A program made the position numbers and the translations under genes. 64,000 bases of DNA from Buxus sempervirens. Its lineage: Eukaryota; Streptophyta; Magnoliopsida; Buxales; Buxaceae. Below are positions 34,931-47,400 of this stretch, in pieces. Position 1 is the stretch's first letter. Every line of letters begins with the position of its first letter. A model generated the notes under the pieces. The model saw only the letters and a list, made by a program, of their open reading frames with translations. It had not been told where the DNA came from and did not search any database. Where the stretch lies: the NCBI GenBank assembly GCA_947561395.2, contig OX387190.1:11960858-12024857 (forward strand), in the 5' to 3' direction.

Positions 34931-35126
34931 ATGACCCGCTTAACCCAATAATGATCCGTTCAACCCGATAATGACCTGTTTAACACAATAATGGCCCTTT
35001 TAACCCGATAATGACTCGTTTAACCCGATAATGACCCGCTTAACCCAATAATGATCCGTTTAACTCGATAATGACCCGTTTAACTTGATAATGGCCCATT
35101 TAACTCAATAATGACCCATTTAACCC
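34931..35126. repeat. 20-bp minisatellite, 9.8 units, with 100-bp higher order
   Basis: Exact 20-bp units of the type atgacccgtttaacccgata. Units 1 and 6 are identical, and units 2/7, 3/8, 4/9 and 5/10 pair better than neighbours, giving a five-unit, 100-bp higher-order repeat. Just right (35200-35250) is an inverted pair TTGGTGGGTTG / CAACCCACCAA. The ACCCG wording resembles the hAT-like elements at 40.8 and 57.7 kb. Confidence 0.93.
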
Positions 35127-35339
35127 TAAATTGTATCACTAATTCACATTATTTTCTCTTGGTGAATTTTTTATAATTAAAAAATAAAAAATTTTAATCG
35201 GGTTGGTGGGTTGAACTCGATTATTGGCGAGTTGGGTTTTCCCAACCCACCAATAAACATATTCAACTTGAACCGACCCGATTATTTCTCAACCCGTTAA
35301 AATATACTTCAATTATATTTTTAAGTAGAATGCATCAAC

Positions 35340-35545
35340 TGTTTACCGTAGTTTTATATGATAGCATAAAAACAATTTAAATGCTACTGTAGTTACCAAA
35401 CATGTTTTTTGCTTTTTAGCAGCAAAACAAAAGTTTACCAAACAGCTTTGCTTCAACAAAAGATCTTCTGAAAAGCAAAAACATACTTTTTTGCTTTCTT
35501 GCTTTTGAAAGCAAGAAAGCAAAAGCGTTACCAAATGGAGCCTAA
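35340..35545. mobile_element. MITE-like segment with a 36-bp near-perfect palindrome
   Basis: 35489-35505 and 35508-35524 are perfect 17-bp inverted arms (TTTTGCTTTCTTGCTTT) around TG. The flanking words gttaccaaa...ttaccaaatggagcc resemble plant hAT-type MITEs. Terminal repeats and target duplication were not resolved. Confidence 0.5.
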
Positions 35546-36199
35546 GTAGTTCGAAGGTCAATTCATAGCTTAACATGGTATGGCATGATTCCTGCATAAA
35601 ATGAAGTGGGGACGAGAAGGAAAGGTGGGGTTAAGGAAAATACGAACAGAACTCCCTGTGTCAACTTGGTAGCTTTAAATTAAACGCAATATGTCTAATT
35701 GTCACATTTCCTTTTAAGCACATCATGTGTTTTGGATCATAGTTCAAAGTTTCAACCATTACGTAAAACATATGAGTTACGGGTTTACACAAAATCCCCG
35801 AACTTGGAACGAAACAAATTCAAATCATTTAAAATACATGATTTTCAAAGACAACCATGTCACTGAATACTCACATGGCTTTTAAAATCCCCGTAGTCAA
35901 CTGAGGGCCTTTGGACACATTCTTCTCTCCACCATTTTGTTTTTCTCATTTTACACCAAATCAAACTAAAGTGTCATTAGAATTGCACCAAAATCCAGCA
36001 GAAACGCATCCAAAGTGTAGAATGTAGATCAGCCTCTGATGTACTTGTACATTTTTTTTTTTCTCTCAATTTGTTTACTTTGACATAGTTTATATCATAA
36101 GAAATAAGTTAATAAAGCATTTAAAAATAACGGTAGTTTGCCACGTAAAACTAATATAGGCTTGTTTTTCTATAATTAAGATCTTCATTGACACTTAGT

Positions 36200-37250
36200 T
36201 CCGATAGGACTCTAGTCGAGGGGTTTCTCTAACTAGGGTTCTAATTGAACCTTAAGTGGAAAAATTAAGGGTCTGAATAAGAAACTTTCTTCATTGGAAC
36301 AACAAATGCTGTACTTAACTGCAACTGAACCAAGTAAGATGGTAACTAAACCGTACTTGGTCTGGTTAAGGCTCTGATTTAGGGGTTTCTCCAATTGGAG
36401 TTAATTCAGTAATTTAATGAATGACCTTTTTTTTAATTAAACCAACTTGTACAACTAAAGTTGTTTTAAACTCTAATTGGTCCAATTAAGGGCTTAATTA
36501 AGAAGGTTTACCAATGGGGATCTAATTAATGGCGTAATGGAAGGGCTTCTCTAATTAGACCAACCAAGATTGAAACTAAATCCCAACTGAATCAATGAGA
36601 GTTGTAATGAACCCTACTCAATTTAAATAAGGATCTTATTGAGAAGGTTTCCTCAATTAGGGTACAATAACGGGAATAATGAAGGATCCCTTTTAATTGG
36701 GCAATCAAGGTTGTAATTGTATCCCAGTTGGACCAATGAGGGTTATATTGAACATCAATTGGCTCTAATTGAGGGTGTTTATCTATTTAGGATTCCATTG
36801 GGGGGTGTAATGAAGGGTATTTTTTAATTGGACCAACAAGACTGTCATGGAATCAAATTTGACCAATTAGGGATGTCAATTATCATTAAAACATAATTAG
36901 TCTAGTTAGGGATCTAATTAGAACAATTTCTAAAATTAGGGTTCAATACAGGGTGTAACGCGCCGCGGGGGGGGGGGGGGGGGGGGGGGGGGGGCGGCTT
37001 TTTTTTTTTTTTTTTCATTTAATTGGACCTTTAATTGAACCCCAATTGCACCAATAGGAGTTGAAATTGAACCCCAATTGATCCACCTAGGACTCTAATT
37101 AGGTATTTTCCTGAATTAGGTTTCAATTAGGAGGCACAATGAAGTCACTTTTTTAATTTGGCCAACTAAGACTGTAATTATAATTTAATCCTAATTAGTC
37201 CAATTAAGTGGGTTTCCTTAATTAAGGTACTAATCAGATAAATGGTGTTT
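36200..37250. repeat. degenerate tandem array of aattaggg / ccaattggacc words
   Basis: Seven or eight diverged units, roughly 120-180 bp, each with caattagggttc...gtgtaatgaaggg...tttaattggaccaac...ccaattgg. Unit starts are visible near 36230, 36392, 36510, 36655, 36787, 36930 and 37111. No coding capacity; origin unknown. Confidence 0.65.
36967..37015. repeat. 28-bp G homopolymer followed by 17-bp T homopolymer
   Basis: G x 28 at 36967-36994, then CGGC, then T x 17 at 36999-37015. The G-run is flanked by GCCGC and GCGGC, an inverted pair. It interrupts one unit of the degenerate array. Could be real or an assembly/base-calling artefact. Confidence 0.9.
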
Positions 37251-39896
37251 AACACAGGAGGTTTTCTATTTAGATCAATTACAGCCTTAAAGCAGTAATT
37301 TGAAATGTAATGACTCCAACATATGTATGCAAGAATTTTATCTTGGTTGATTTCTTAAAAAATATATATATATCTTCTAATCAACGGCGTGACTGATATA
37401 AGTCTTTTATCTCGGTCTCTTCTCATTTTGCTATCAATTATAAACCTTTTTATATTGCTTGTTTTATCTTCATTATCAATTAATTCTGTAACCACTTTAT
37501 ACAGTGACTATCGTGTACATACAAGAATTTTAGTAAGCTTTAGAGTCAAATTTTGACTGCTGTCTTTTGCTGACTTTTTGACCATCTAAAAGAAAATATT
37601 TTTGTACCCTAGACCTTAAAACATTTCTTACCAGACTTTTGGTTTTTAGCATTGATTTAGTAGGATCAAATTTATAAAATTATAAGCATAGAAAAATGTC
37701 TTGTCATTTGAAATTTAAAATTTTGACCCAAATTCAAAAACTACAAATTTATTCTCAGAAGTGAACATTTGTATTGAGAAGAGGTTCATAGGAGATTCAA
37801 AGTGGATTATGGTGTAAGAAAGGTCATATAGAATGGTCAAAGAGGGGCCATCTTCTAAGGCGAGCACGAAAATTTAACTGACCTCCAGGCTCTAGTTATA
37901 CAAAAAAGAAAAGAGGCAAAGATGAAAGTTGAAAAAACATGGAGGAACCCTCATGGACTAGGTCCATTTTGTTTTTAGAAAATAACATGGAAAGCTGAAG
38001 AAACATAGGATAAGCAATGAGGTTTTCCATAAGGCTGGTAAATATTTTTTCACTTTAACAGCATTTCATCTAATTATGCTAAGTTCCCTTACTTTCAGAT
38101 CATAGAAGAGATTACAGCTAAAGAAAGTCCTTGAGTTACAGATGAGTAACAAATAATAAAATAATAAGTGGAGGAGTTACAATAGTAAATTATCCAGTTG
38201 AAGAAAAATAACAAAAATATGGGTTCATAATTATGTGTGATGGTTGGACTTTCAGAAACCGCAAGACATTGATAAATTTTATGCCATATTGTAATAGAAA
38301 GATGACAGATAATTTTTTTTTTTTAACATTGTGAATGTGATGGGTGAAAAAAAAATAGAAAGGGAACACATACTTGCATTGTTGGAAGCTGTAGTTAAGG
38401 CCAATTATAATGCAGATGGAAAGGAACAAATGAAGAAATGGAAGAATCTGTTTTGAACGCCTTGGGTAGCCATTGCATTGACATCATGCTTAAGGATATT
38501 GGCTACATGAACCTTGTGAAGAAGGCCGCAAAGAAGGAAGATTACCAACTATATATATAATATCAATAAGACTATAATTTGATGAAGACACTTCTGATGG
38601 TCAAAAAATTGCTGCAACCAAGCATTACTCAATTTTCTACAGAGTTTGCAGCACTTGAAAGTCTAATAAAACACCAAGTATGCCTAAAGACGATTTTTGA
38701 TTCTAATGACAGATGGAAGCTTGCTTCAGAGGATAGGAGCAAGAATAATTTGCCAACAGAGGTTTCTGATTGAATCTAACTAGTGATCTCTGGAACAAGG
38801 ATGAAAAATATATGCAAGATTACTGAACATCCTCTTGGAGTACAGAAGTTGATCGATCAATAAATTCATAAGAAAAATGTGGATGTGGAACACATAATGA
38901 GTAGCAGCTCACAATGAACTGTTTGATTGGGTTCCCTATGTTTAGTTTGCTAAGCTTCTCAGCTCTCACACTTTGTTTACTTTCCAGCACATATGTATAG
39001 AAGAGAATAACCCTCCCTCCTTCAACTCCATTTTCCTTCCACATTGAATGATAGAAACATGGCAATAAAATTACTGACTACCGACTGAAGAATACAGAAG
39101 ACATTCTACTCCCAAAAAAGAACCCAAAGTAACAATTGATTTTTGAAAGAATTCGATGCATCTCGCAAGCTAAAGACCATTAGTATAACCACTCTTAAAA
39201 GCAATAGAAAATGATCCAGATCCTAACAAAAAAGATGTTGCTAACTTTCATATCTAAGTAAAAACAAAAACAACAATCTTGGAGAACTAAAAACTAGCAA
39301 AGAAATGTACCCAATTCATAGAAGTGTCTAAGGCTATTTAAAAGCAGTAGAAAAGTGCATGAGAGGGGACCTTCATCCCCTCTCATGTACATCCTTTACT
39401 TCATTAATATACAAGATGGGTCTTGGCCTCAACCCCCTTGAATTTTGGAAAAAAAAAGTTTCATAGACAAGCGTCCATCTAAATATAATAATAATAAATT
39501 GCTTCAGGGAACCACACAAATCTGACTAGGAATTTGATACAAATTCACACATGAAGGTTAACTTTTAACAAAATTTCAGGGCCATGTACATACTAGTTCA
39601 AAAATTGCATTTGCACTACCAGAGCAACAAAATGAAAACAAAACTCATAACAAAAACACAAATCCAGATCCAAGGATAAAGGTAAAGTCCCATTGGTAAC
39701 TCCAATTCACAAGGCAGAACAGTAGAAGACAAAAAATAAAGATTAAAATAAAAAATTCACACAATGTAACCATGTCATTGATCCGTGTTCATCACTGTAT
39801 GACCTAAAATCATGCATCCAAACATTCCCCAGATGAAAAGGAACTATAAAAGAAAACACTCAAATCTTAGAAGAAAGGTTGGCAGAACCCCATTCA

Positions 39897-40804
<908 letters not shown>

Positions 40805-40945
40805 CTACCGTGTAGAGGTGGCAATGGGTCGGGTTTGGGTTGGGTTGATGTAGGGGATTAACAAGCCAAGACTCAACCCGAACTTGCCTCGTTTAATAAA
40901 CGGGTTGGAATATCCCAACCCTAACCCAACCCGCTCTAACCCGCC

Positions 40946-42119
40946 TGTAGACACTGAAAATTTTGTGTTATCAAGTCAAAAAGTTGACCAAGTCAAATAA
41001 TTGACTTTGGCAAATGAGATCAAATCCAAGGCCAGGGCTTAACCAAACAAATAAGCCGGGTTAAACAAAATGATGGTTGGACCCTTAAATTATGAAATAT
41101 GGGTCAAAACAAGCATCCTACACATTCAACCCATTAACTTCAAATGGGCTCCACAAAGCAAGATATGGGTTATATTTGTTACTAAAACAAAATCGATGTC
41201 TTTTGGTAACAAAGTTGTGATGATCCAAAGAAAGAAAGTCACAACCCCACAAATGGCATAGAATATTAAGAAATAATTTAATATTCAAATAAATGCCAAA
41301 ATCAAATCAAAGAGATCTCTTAGTATGGTATGCTCAATTAAATTCAAATTGCTACCAAATGAGACACACTCTCAAAAGGAAATTCTCAATCAAAGAATAT
41401 CCTCATATTAAGGCAAGTGCTCATACCCTTTGCCTATAAATAGAGGACCTCAATGAGAAGAAGGGGGACCTTTCAAGCTCTAGAAGACTTGCCTAAAGCT
41501 TGGGGAAACTCTGCAGAAATCAAGGGACTTTTCAAGCTCTAGAAGACTTGCCTAAAGCTTGGGAAAACTCTGCAGAAATCAAAAGGCGAATTCAAGCTAT
41601 AGAAGTTCTACCTAAAGCTTGGAAAACTTTGCAGAAAATCAAAGGCTTGAAGAAATTCATTCAAGTCTACATCAAATCCATATTGTTTTCTCTTTCTCTT
41701 ACCCATACTTTGAGAAAAGAGAAGACAAATCAAAACCACAAAAAGAGAAGATCATTCTACAACTACATTTGGTTCGAGATCAAGCCCTGCAGCCCCCGAA
41801 TCGAAGATCGAAGTTTGGTTTGAGATCAAGCCCTGCAGCCCCCGAATCAAAGATTGAAGTTTGGTTCGAGATTCAAGCCCAGCAGCCCTCGAATCGAAGA
41901 TCAAAGTTTGGATCGAGATCAAGCTCTTTCAGCCCTCGAATTGAATATTGAAGTTTGTTCAAGATCAAGCTCGTGTAGCCCTTGGATCAAGACCCATTAA
42001 GGAGATCGAATCAGAGGAGAATCACAAAGATTGTACCCATTTTCTTCTTTCTAATATAAATTGTTATTTGTTACATTTTTTCTTGTCTTTTATTTTAGAC
42101 ACGAAAATTTGTGTTAACA
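40946..42119 (+). mobile_element. solo LTR nested in the hAT element, TSD CCGCC
   Basis: 1174 bp from TGTAGACACTG to GTGTTAACA, flanked by CCGCC (40941-40945 and 42120-42124). Orientation is set by the TATA box at 41435. Internal tandem repeats: about 58-bp units with tctagaagacttgcctaaag at 41469, 41527 and 41585, then five about 46-bp units with gagatcaagccctgcagccc at about 41769-41990. The open frames 41500-41951 are products of these repeats. No hairpin array was seen. A single LTR with a matching target duplication implies LTR-LTR recombination. Confidence 0.93.
41435..41442 (+). promoter_or_regulatory. TATA box of the nested solo LTR
   Basis: TATAAATA in tgcctataaatagagg, the same core as in the three TGTAGACACC LTRs further right. 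Confidence 0.7.
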
Positions 42120-42661
42120 CCGCCAACCCGTTTAAATAATTTAAAGTATTACTAAAAATTAAAAATTTTAATTCATTCTAATATCAAAGTCTATGCAAAT
42201 TTTATTTTTTAATTCATTCTAATGCCAAAACAAACCTAAAAAGCATAATAACACAACCATCATTAAAATAGAACTAAAATAACATAAAGAAAAGAATTAA
42301 AACATAATAATAAAGTCTTAAAATACTTTACTTGTCATCAAAGCCTCAATTTATATTAGTAGAGACTAAGAAATATTTATATGTAGAAAGTCTTTATTCA
42401 TTTTATCTTTTGTCATTATTTATATGAAAAGAGGAAAGGTTGAGTCGTCACAACTATTGTTAATATAATGTTCCAAACTTTTATTACACAAAAAAATAAT
42501 TGGGTTATAATCGGGTTGATAGGTCAAACCATAACCCAACCCGTTTATAATCGGGTTGAAAATTCATGACCCAAACCCGACCCGTAGGTTGAAATAATCA
42601 ACCCAAACCTGCCTAAGACCGGGCGGGTTGGCGGGTCACAATTGCCACCTCTACTACCGTG

Positions 42662-45090
42662 GATTGAGTACAAGATATGCGTTTTTTGCATTGCCCTAAT
42701 GATTATTGGTTATTTGGATGCCCTAACTTCCCAATGCGAGGGGAAATTTTTTGGTTGATCTTTGATCGAAATGACCCAATTTAATTTTTTTTAATGCGTA
42801 ATTTCCCATGTTTTGGGAATTTTTGCCTCATATGCCCCGGTTGCTGAATTTTGTAGATGCAATTTTTTTGACTTTATACCTTGGACATTTTTGTATGTAA
42901 TTTCCAACCTTGCTTCTTAGTATGGAAAACAACAAATTCTGTTATTGCTGTATTATTGTTGTAGGACATGCAAGTCATCTGAAAGGTTTGGCTTGTTAGT
43001 AATTTCCTCCTATAAAATTTAAATTTTTTCTCCTACTTATATCTGGCAACAGATTCCTTATCTCCATAGTTTTCACACAATTAAGTTATTGGTGTGGGAC
43101 AAGTCATCCCAAAGGGTTTGGCTTTTTATAGTAAAAAAATAGAAATCTTATAACATTGAATAAAATCTGATTGCTGCTAGGAAATGACCTTAAAAACTAA
43201 TGGTTGATGTGGAATAAGATAATAATTAATTCTAGAAAAAATCTCCAAATGAACCTCAGAGAAATTTGCACAACATAAAATGAGCAATACGTTTTAAATA
43301 ACAGAATGAGTCGCAAATTTGCACTTGAAATTAGATTATCTTCAAGTAAAAAAGAAATTTTGTGACCTATTCACCTTAATTACTGGAAATCTTAGGTAAC
43401 TCACTAGATATATTGCTCGTGTTAATGGAAACAACTTGAGTTTTGAATTTGCAACTCTGGACTTGAATCTCTTGATACTTTTACATTAACACACTAAATT
43501 TCAGTTTGGAAAAATATATGTTGTGCTTCTTTTAGATTTTTTGGGGGACATACAAATAATGTGATTTAACACCCGAGTTAATACATCTTAATCTATTGAA
43601 CATATGTTTTGCAAAGCGAGACCTTCAGTTTCAAAACCAAATCTTCTTCATTGGCTTATTTTCAATCTTTATGGCTGTTGTTGTTTTCATACAGGAATTA
43701 AAAAAATGCAAGAAAAGCTAGATACTAAAAATTGACAAAACACTGAATTAAATGCTCTAGTTGGGATCAAATAGTGAGGTCGCAGTGTTGGTTCTAATAA
43801 TTATAGGTTTCAATTTGGGGTTAGTTGCAATTGTTACATGTATACACCAAATGGGGTAGTTCTTGTAATGAGTTTGAGATTTTAAGGGTAGATTAAGGAG
43901 CCTAAAAAATGACAAAATAGTGGATTATATGCTCAAGTTGGGATTAAATCAATGAGATCACAGTGTTGATTCTAAGCTTGAAAAAAAAAACTAGAGAGGC
44001 CCAGTTCTGTGGTCCACGTATGTGTTAGGGCTTATGCATAGAACACTAAAACTAATAGCCCTTTTGAGATCACAGATCAAGTTCTGAACTTAAAGAAAAA
44101 GAAACCATTTTCTCTAGAATAAGGTGGGACCCTTTAGTAATTAAGGTGGAGGCACACGCATTACTGTACTTGTGCACATGTAATTAAGGTGGGACCCTTT
44201 AATAAGTAGTTTTTAAGGGGATAATTGGATAGATGTTGGACAGATGAGTCCTTTAGAGATATAACTAATATTTTAGTTGCTTTGTCCTTTTCATGTTGAG
44301 GTCTGCAATTACTTCATAAAGCTTTCTCTAAACTAGATGTTTGATATACGTGCATGTGCTTTTTTTGTCTGTGTATGTGTACAACAAAGAAGCCACAAAT
44401 GGTGACAAACTAGATGTTTGATGTTCTTAATATAGGACAACACCCCATGTAGTTTGTTGCTCTAAGTAAGCATGCTAATCTATGTTTAAAAAACTCAATT
44501 ATCTTTTTTTTCAGACCTTTTGCTTAGTGCTACTTGCAGTATTTATGCCTAAAACTTAATGACTTTCTTCCACTCAATATGTTTTGTTAGCTACACTTCT
44601 CTATAAAAAATGATTATTTTTTCTTTTTAGACTTACAATTTGGATCTAATTTTTTTGAATTGCAGGTGAGCTTCATGATTTGGATTTCAATTGTACTACT
44701 GCTTGTTCAAGATGATCAAGCTTTTTGACTCCACCATTATTTATTTTCATCCATTTATAATTCATTAAATCAATGATTTTTTTTTCCATTCTAGACAGCT
44801 TTTTTTTTATTAGTTTGGTTGTATTGATGGAAGATAATCAATAATTTGTTTCCTTCTTCAACAGATTATATATATATCTTCTTCAACAGATTGCAGATAT
44901 TTTTTGGCGTACGGACTAATCCAAGTTATTCTAGTCCATATGATGTTGGCTAAGACGTACTCTTTTAGGGATTAGGTTTTTGATGATTAAGAAATTTGTT
45001 CTACTTAATATGTTTTGTTGTCTAATTAAAATAAAAGTAAAGGTGATTCTGAAATGTTGCTAAATGCTAAGAGTAGTTAAGAAATGGATT
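42662..45090. other. intergenic, no gene recognised
   Basis: AT-rich sequence without supported frames. A short direct duplication aattaaggtgggacccttta occurs near 44120 and 44183. No element ends were identified. Confidence 0.6.
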
Positions 45091-45099
45091 TGGTCATAC

Positions 45100-45510
45100 A
45101 TAAAAACAAACACACACACAAACAAACACACCCACACATACATACAAGTATGCAAACAGATACACACCCATTCAAATACGCTCACAGAGGCACAACACAC
45201 ATATACAAGTACAAATAGACAGACACACATACATACAAGTGCAACGAGCTATACACGTGCATAAACACTCTCACATATCCACCCACACATGCATATGCAT
45301 GCTCGCATGCATAGGTGTGCATGTGGCATGTAGGTGTGTGCGCCTATGTACCTATGCATTGAACACATACATGTGTGCATAGGTGCAGGTGTATGTTGTA
45401 TATATGCATGTGCAGATATATGCGTACACATCTACGTACCTATGCATTAAACATGTATATGGGTGCATAGGTGCAGGCATATGCTGTGTGTGTGTGCGCG
45501 TACGTGTGAA
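45100..45510. repeat. alternating purine-pyrimidine low-complexity tract switching from CA-rich to TG-rich
   Basis: 45100-45290 is ACACAC/ACATAC-rich; 45295-45505 is GTGTGC/CATGCAT-rich. In the TG half, an about 56-bp segment (tacctatgcattgaacacat ... gcataggtgcagg) at 45353 recurs at 45434, period 81. Frames here (45064-45583) are low complexity. Confidence 0.8.
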
Positions 45511-45657
45511 AAGATGCTCAAACACATATTTAACTGAATTAGTCTTTGCTTTGACTGTGAGATGTTTCATGTTGAGCATCTAACGATCACTGTTCTTCTT
45601 CATATGGGGCTCACTTGAAACATTTATAACAATGTGAAAACACCGATTATAAGATAC

Positions 45658-46469
45658 TGTTTACACCCGCTATAGCCCGGCGGTTGAATTGAGTCTTACG
45701 TCGCTATGAGTGTCCTAAAAATAGGGAAGTGGGGTCCATTAAGAAACCCCATTACGTAAGATTGGTTTGGAAAAGGTTTACAAGAGTTAAAAAGATGGAA
45801 AGTGGGGTCCCTCGCTTCCTAAAAACGTGGGAGGTTTGTGGAAAGTGGGGTTTAACTTCCTAAGAGTGGGTGGAGACTTTGTGATCAAGCTAAACAACTT
45901 ATAAATAGGGACTTGCAAACAAGGGAAAGAGATCTCTCGATCAACACAACACAACTACATTAGCTATTCCGGTCTCCTCGGACCCCTTATTCGGTCTTCT
46001 CAGACCACCCTACTCTCATGCTATCCTCATAGCATGAAATAGTCTATCCTCCTGTTGCTTCTTGTTGTAACAACACATGGAGATCCCCCTTACTCCTAGA
46101 CAAAGCTAAGAAGATACGCCCTTCTTCGATCACGGCTAGGTACGATCTCGATTACTTTTTCAAGCAAGGTTAAGGGCAGTTACTATGTGCACTCCGGAAC
46201 CAGTAATCTTCAACGTGGCCCCAGATCTCTTCTCTCTATACTCCAATCACGGCTATAGGGAAACATGTGGCAAGTACCGAGATTTTGTTGGTTTTCTTTT
46301 TACCTTTTATTGATTCTCATCACCATCCATCCTTGAAACGGCCGTCACCCCACACGGCCCATCCATCCTTGAAACGGCCGTCATCCCACATGGCCTTCAA
46401 TTTCTACAGATTCTACATCAAACGGCCACCACCAACGTGGCCATCGTCTGTATTGCCATAAAATTGGTG
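45658..46469 (+). mobile_element. probable LTR of a further retroelement, interrupted at 46475
   Basis: Begins TGTTTACACCCGC, has TATAAATAG at about 45900, and a run of LTR-like transcribed sequence including a direct repeat ccatccttgaaacggccgtc at about 46330 and 46362. The solo LTR 46475-57653 split it; the sequence resumes at 57659 (ccttgaggacaaaccccaat). No 3' LTR edge or target duplication was found. Confidence 0.4.
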
Positions 46470-46724
46470 AAGAATGTAAAACCCCGTCCCAGATTATACC
46501 TTAATTATCTAAAGTGAGATTATTAGACTAATTAAGTAATTGTGTTATGAAGATGGGTTAAATATGGATTATAGTTAAGGATTTGGGAAATCAAATTTAA
46601 CTTTATTGAAGTTATTAAGGGAAGCTAAGTTAGTGCTATGTCTTAATTACAATTAGTTAAAGTATCCTCCAATTAGATCTAATGAATTGGAAATCAAATT
46701 CTAAAAAATTAAAGTTAGGTGTAC

Positions 46725-46985
46725 TTAAAGTATCCCATACAAATATTCAAGGTACCTCTCAAGGGTACTTAAAGTATCTCCTAAGGATACCTAAAGTAAC
46801 TCCTAAGTACCATCCAAGTATACTTAGGGTACACCCAAGTATTAACCAAAGTACCACCAAAGTATACCTAAAGTATTAACCAAAGTACCACCAAAGTATA
46901 CCCAAGTATTATCCAAGGTACCATCAAAGTGTTACTCAAAGTACCCCACAATTATACCTAAGGTACCCCCTTGTATTGCCCAAGG
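46725..46985. repeat. GGTACC minisatellite, left part
   Basis: Irregular copies of (a)aagtaccNccaagtat(t/a) leading into CCCAAGG at 46985, where a solo LTR split the array. Continues at 48791. Confidence 0.85.
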
Positions 46986-47087
46986 TGTAGACACCCCAAA
47001 TTGCACTACAAAATGAGAAAATAATGAAAACATTAATTAGAATTTAAAACAGGCCAAAAATGCATGAAAATGAATAATTTAAGCCTT

Positions 47088-47192
47088 GCCCGTATTATAT
47101 CTATGGGCTAAGCGCGCCCGAATTTTATATACGGGCACGCAGCGCCCTTAATACATATACGGACACCTTTGGATCGTAAATCATTTACGGGC
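47088..47192. repeat. hairpin array of LTR 'A': four units, 28-bp period, 7-nt loops
   Basis: Units start at 47088, 47116, 47144 and 47172, each 7-bp arm, 7-nt loop, 7-bp arm, then 7-nt spacer. Arms: GCCCGTA/TATGGGC, GCCCGAA/TACGGGC, GCCCTTA/TACGGAC, GATCGTA/TACGGGC. The right arm is best conserved. Loops differ (TTATATC, TTTTATA, ATACATA, AATCATT). Confidence 0.9.
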
Positions 47193-47392
47193 ACATTAGA
47201 CTCGTGCGAGTTTTATTCTTCTCTCGATTTCTGAGCCTTATCTTTAATTCAATGTCCCTTTAAATGAGCGAATTATATATTTTATTCGTGCGAAATATCT
47301 TTGTGGATAAAGGATAGGCATTATCTTGTGTTTAACTCAAACTGAAACTCTATCTTGCCAAACCTTGGACCAACCATGCCCCTGGGTTTGCC

Positions 47393-47400
47393 TATAAATA
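47393..47400 (+). promoter_or_regulatory. TATA box of solo LTR 'A'
   Basis: TATAAATA in tgcctataaatagaggg, 200 bp after the hairpin array; same context in LTRs 'C' and 'D'. Confidence 0.8.

Larger units (their letters stand above)
40813..42653. mobile_element. non-autonomous hAT element with 8-bp TSD, hosting a solo LTR
   Basis: 1841 bp between perfect terminal inverted repeats TAGAGGTGGCAAT and ATTGCCACCTCTA, flanked by the 8-bp duplication CTACCGTG at 40805-40812 and 42654-42661. These are hAT hallmarks. The hAT sequence itself is short (about 660 bp), rich in CAACCCG / CGGGTTG motifs, and encodes no transposase; the rest is the nested LTR 40946-42119. Confidence 0.95.

Noticed and set aside
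36200..37250. Interstitial telomere repeat (TTAGGG-like words)
   Set aside because: Plant telomere repeat is TTTAGGG in tandem; here the words are spaced within 120-180 bp degenerate units.
41500..41951. Two overlapping 107-110 residue frames
   Set aside because: Produced by the 58- and 46-bp tandem repeats of the nested solo LTR.
45064..45583. His/Thr- and Cys/Met-rich frames
   Set aside because: Translations of the CA/TG low-complexity tract.
47088..47192. CRISPR array, because of regular short palindromic repeats with spacers
   Set aside because: Eukaryotic LTR context, repeats differ from unit to unit, spacers are only 7 nt, only four units, no cas genes.
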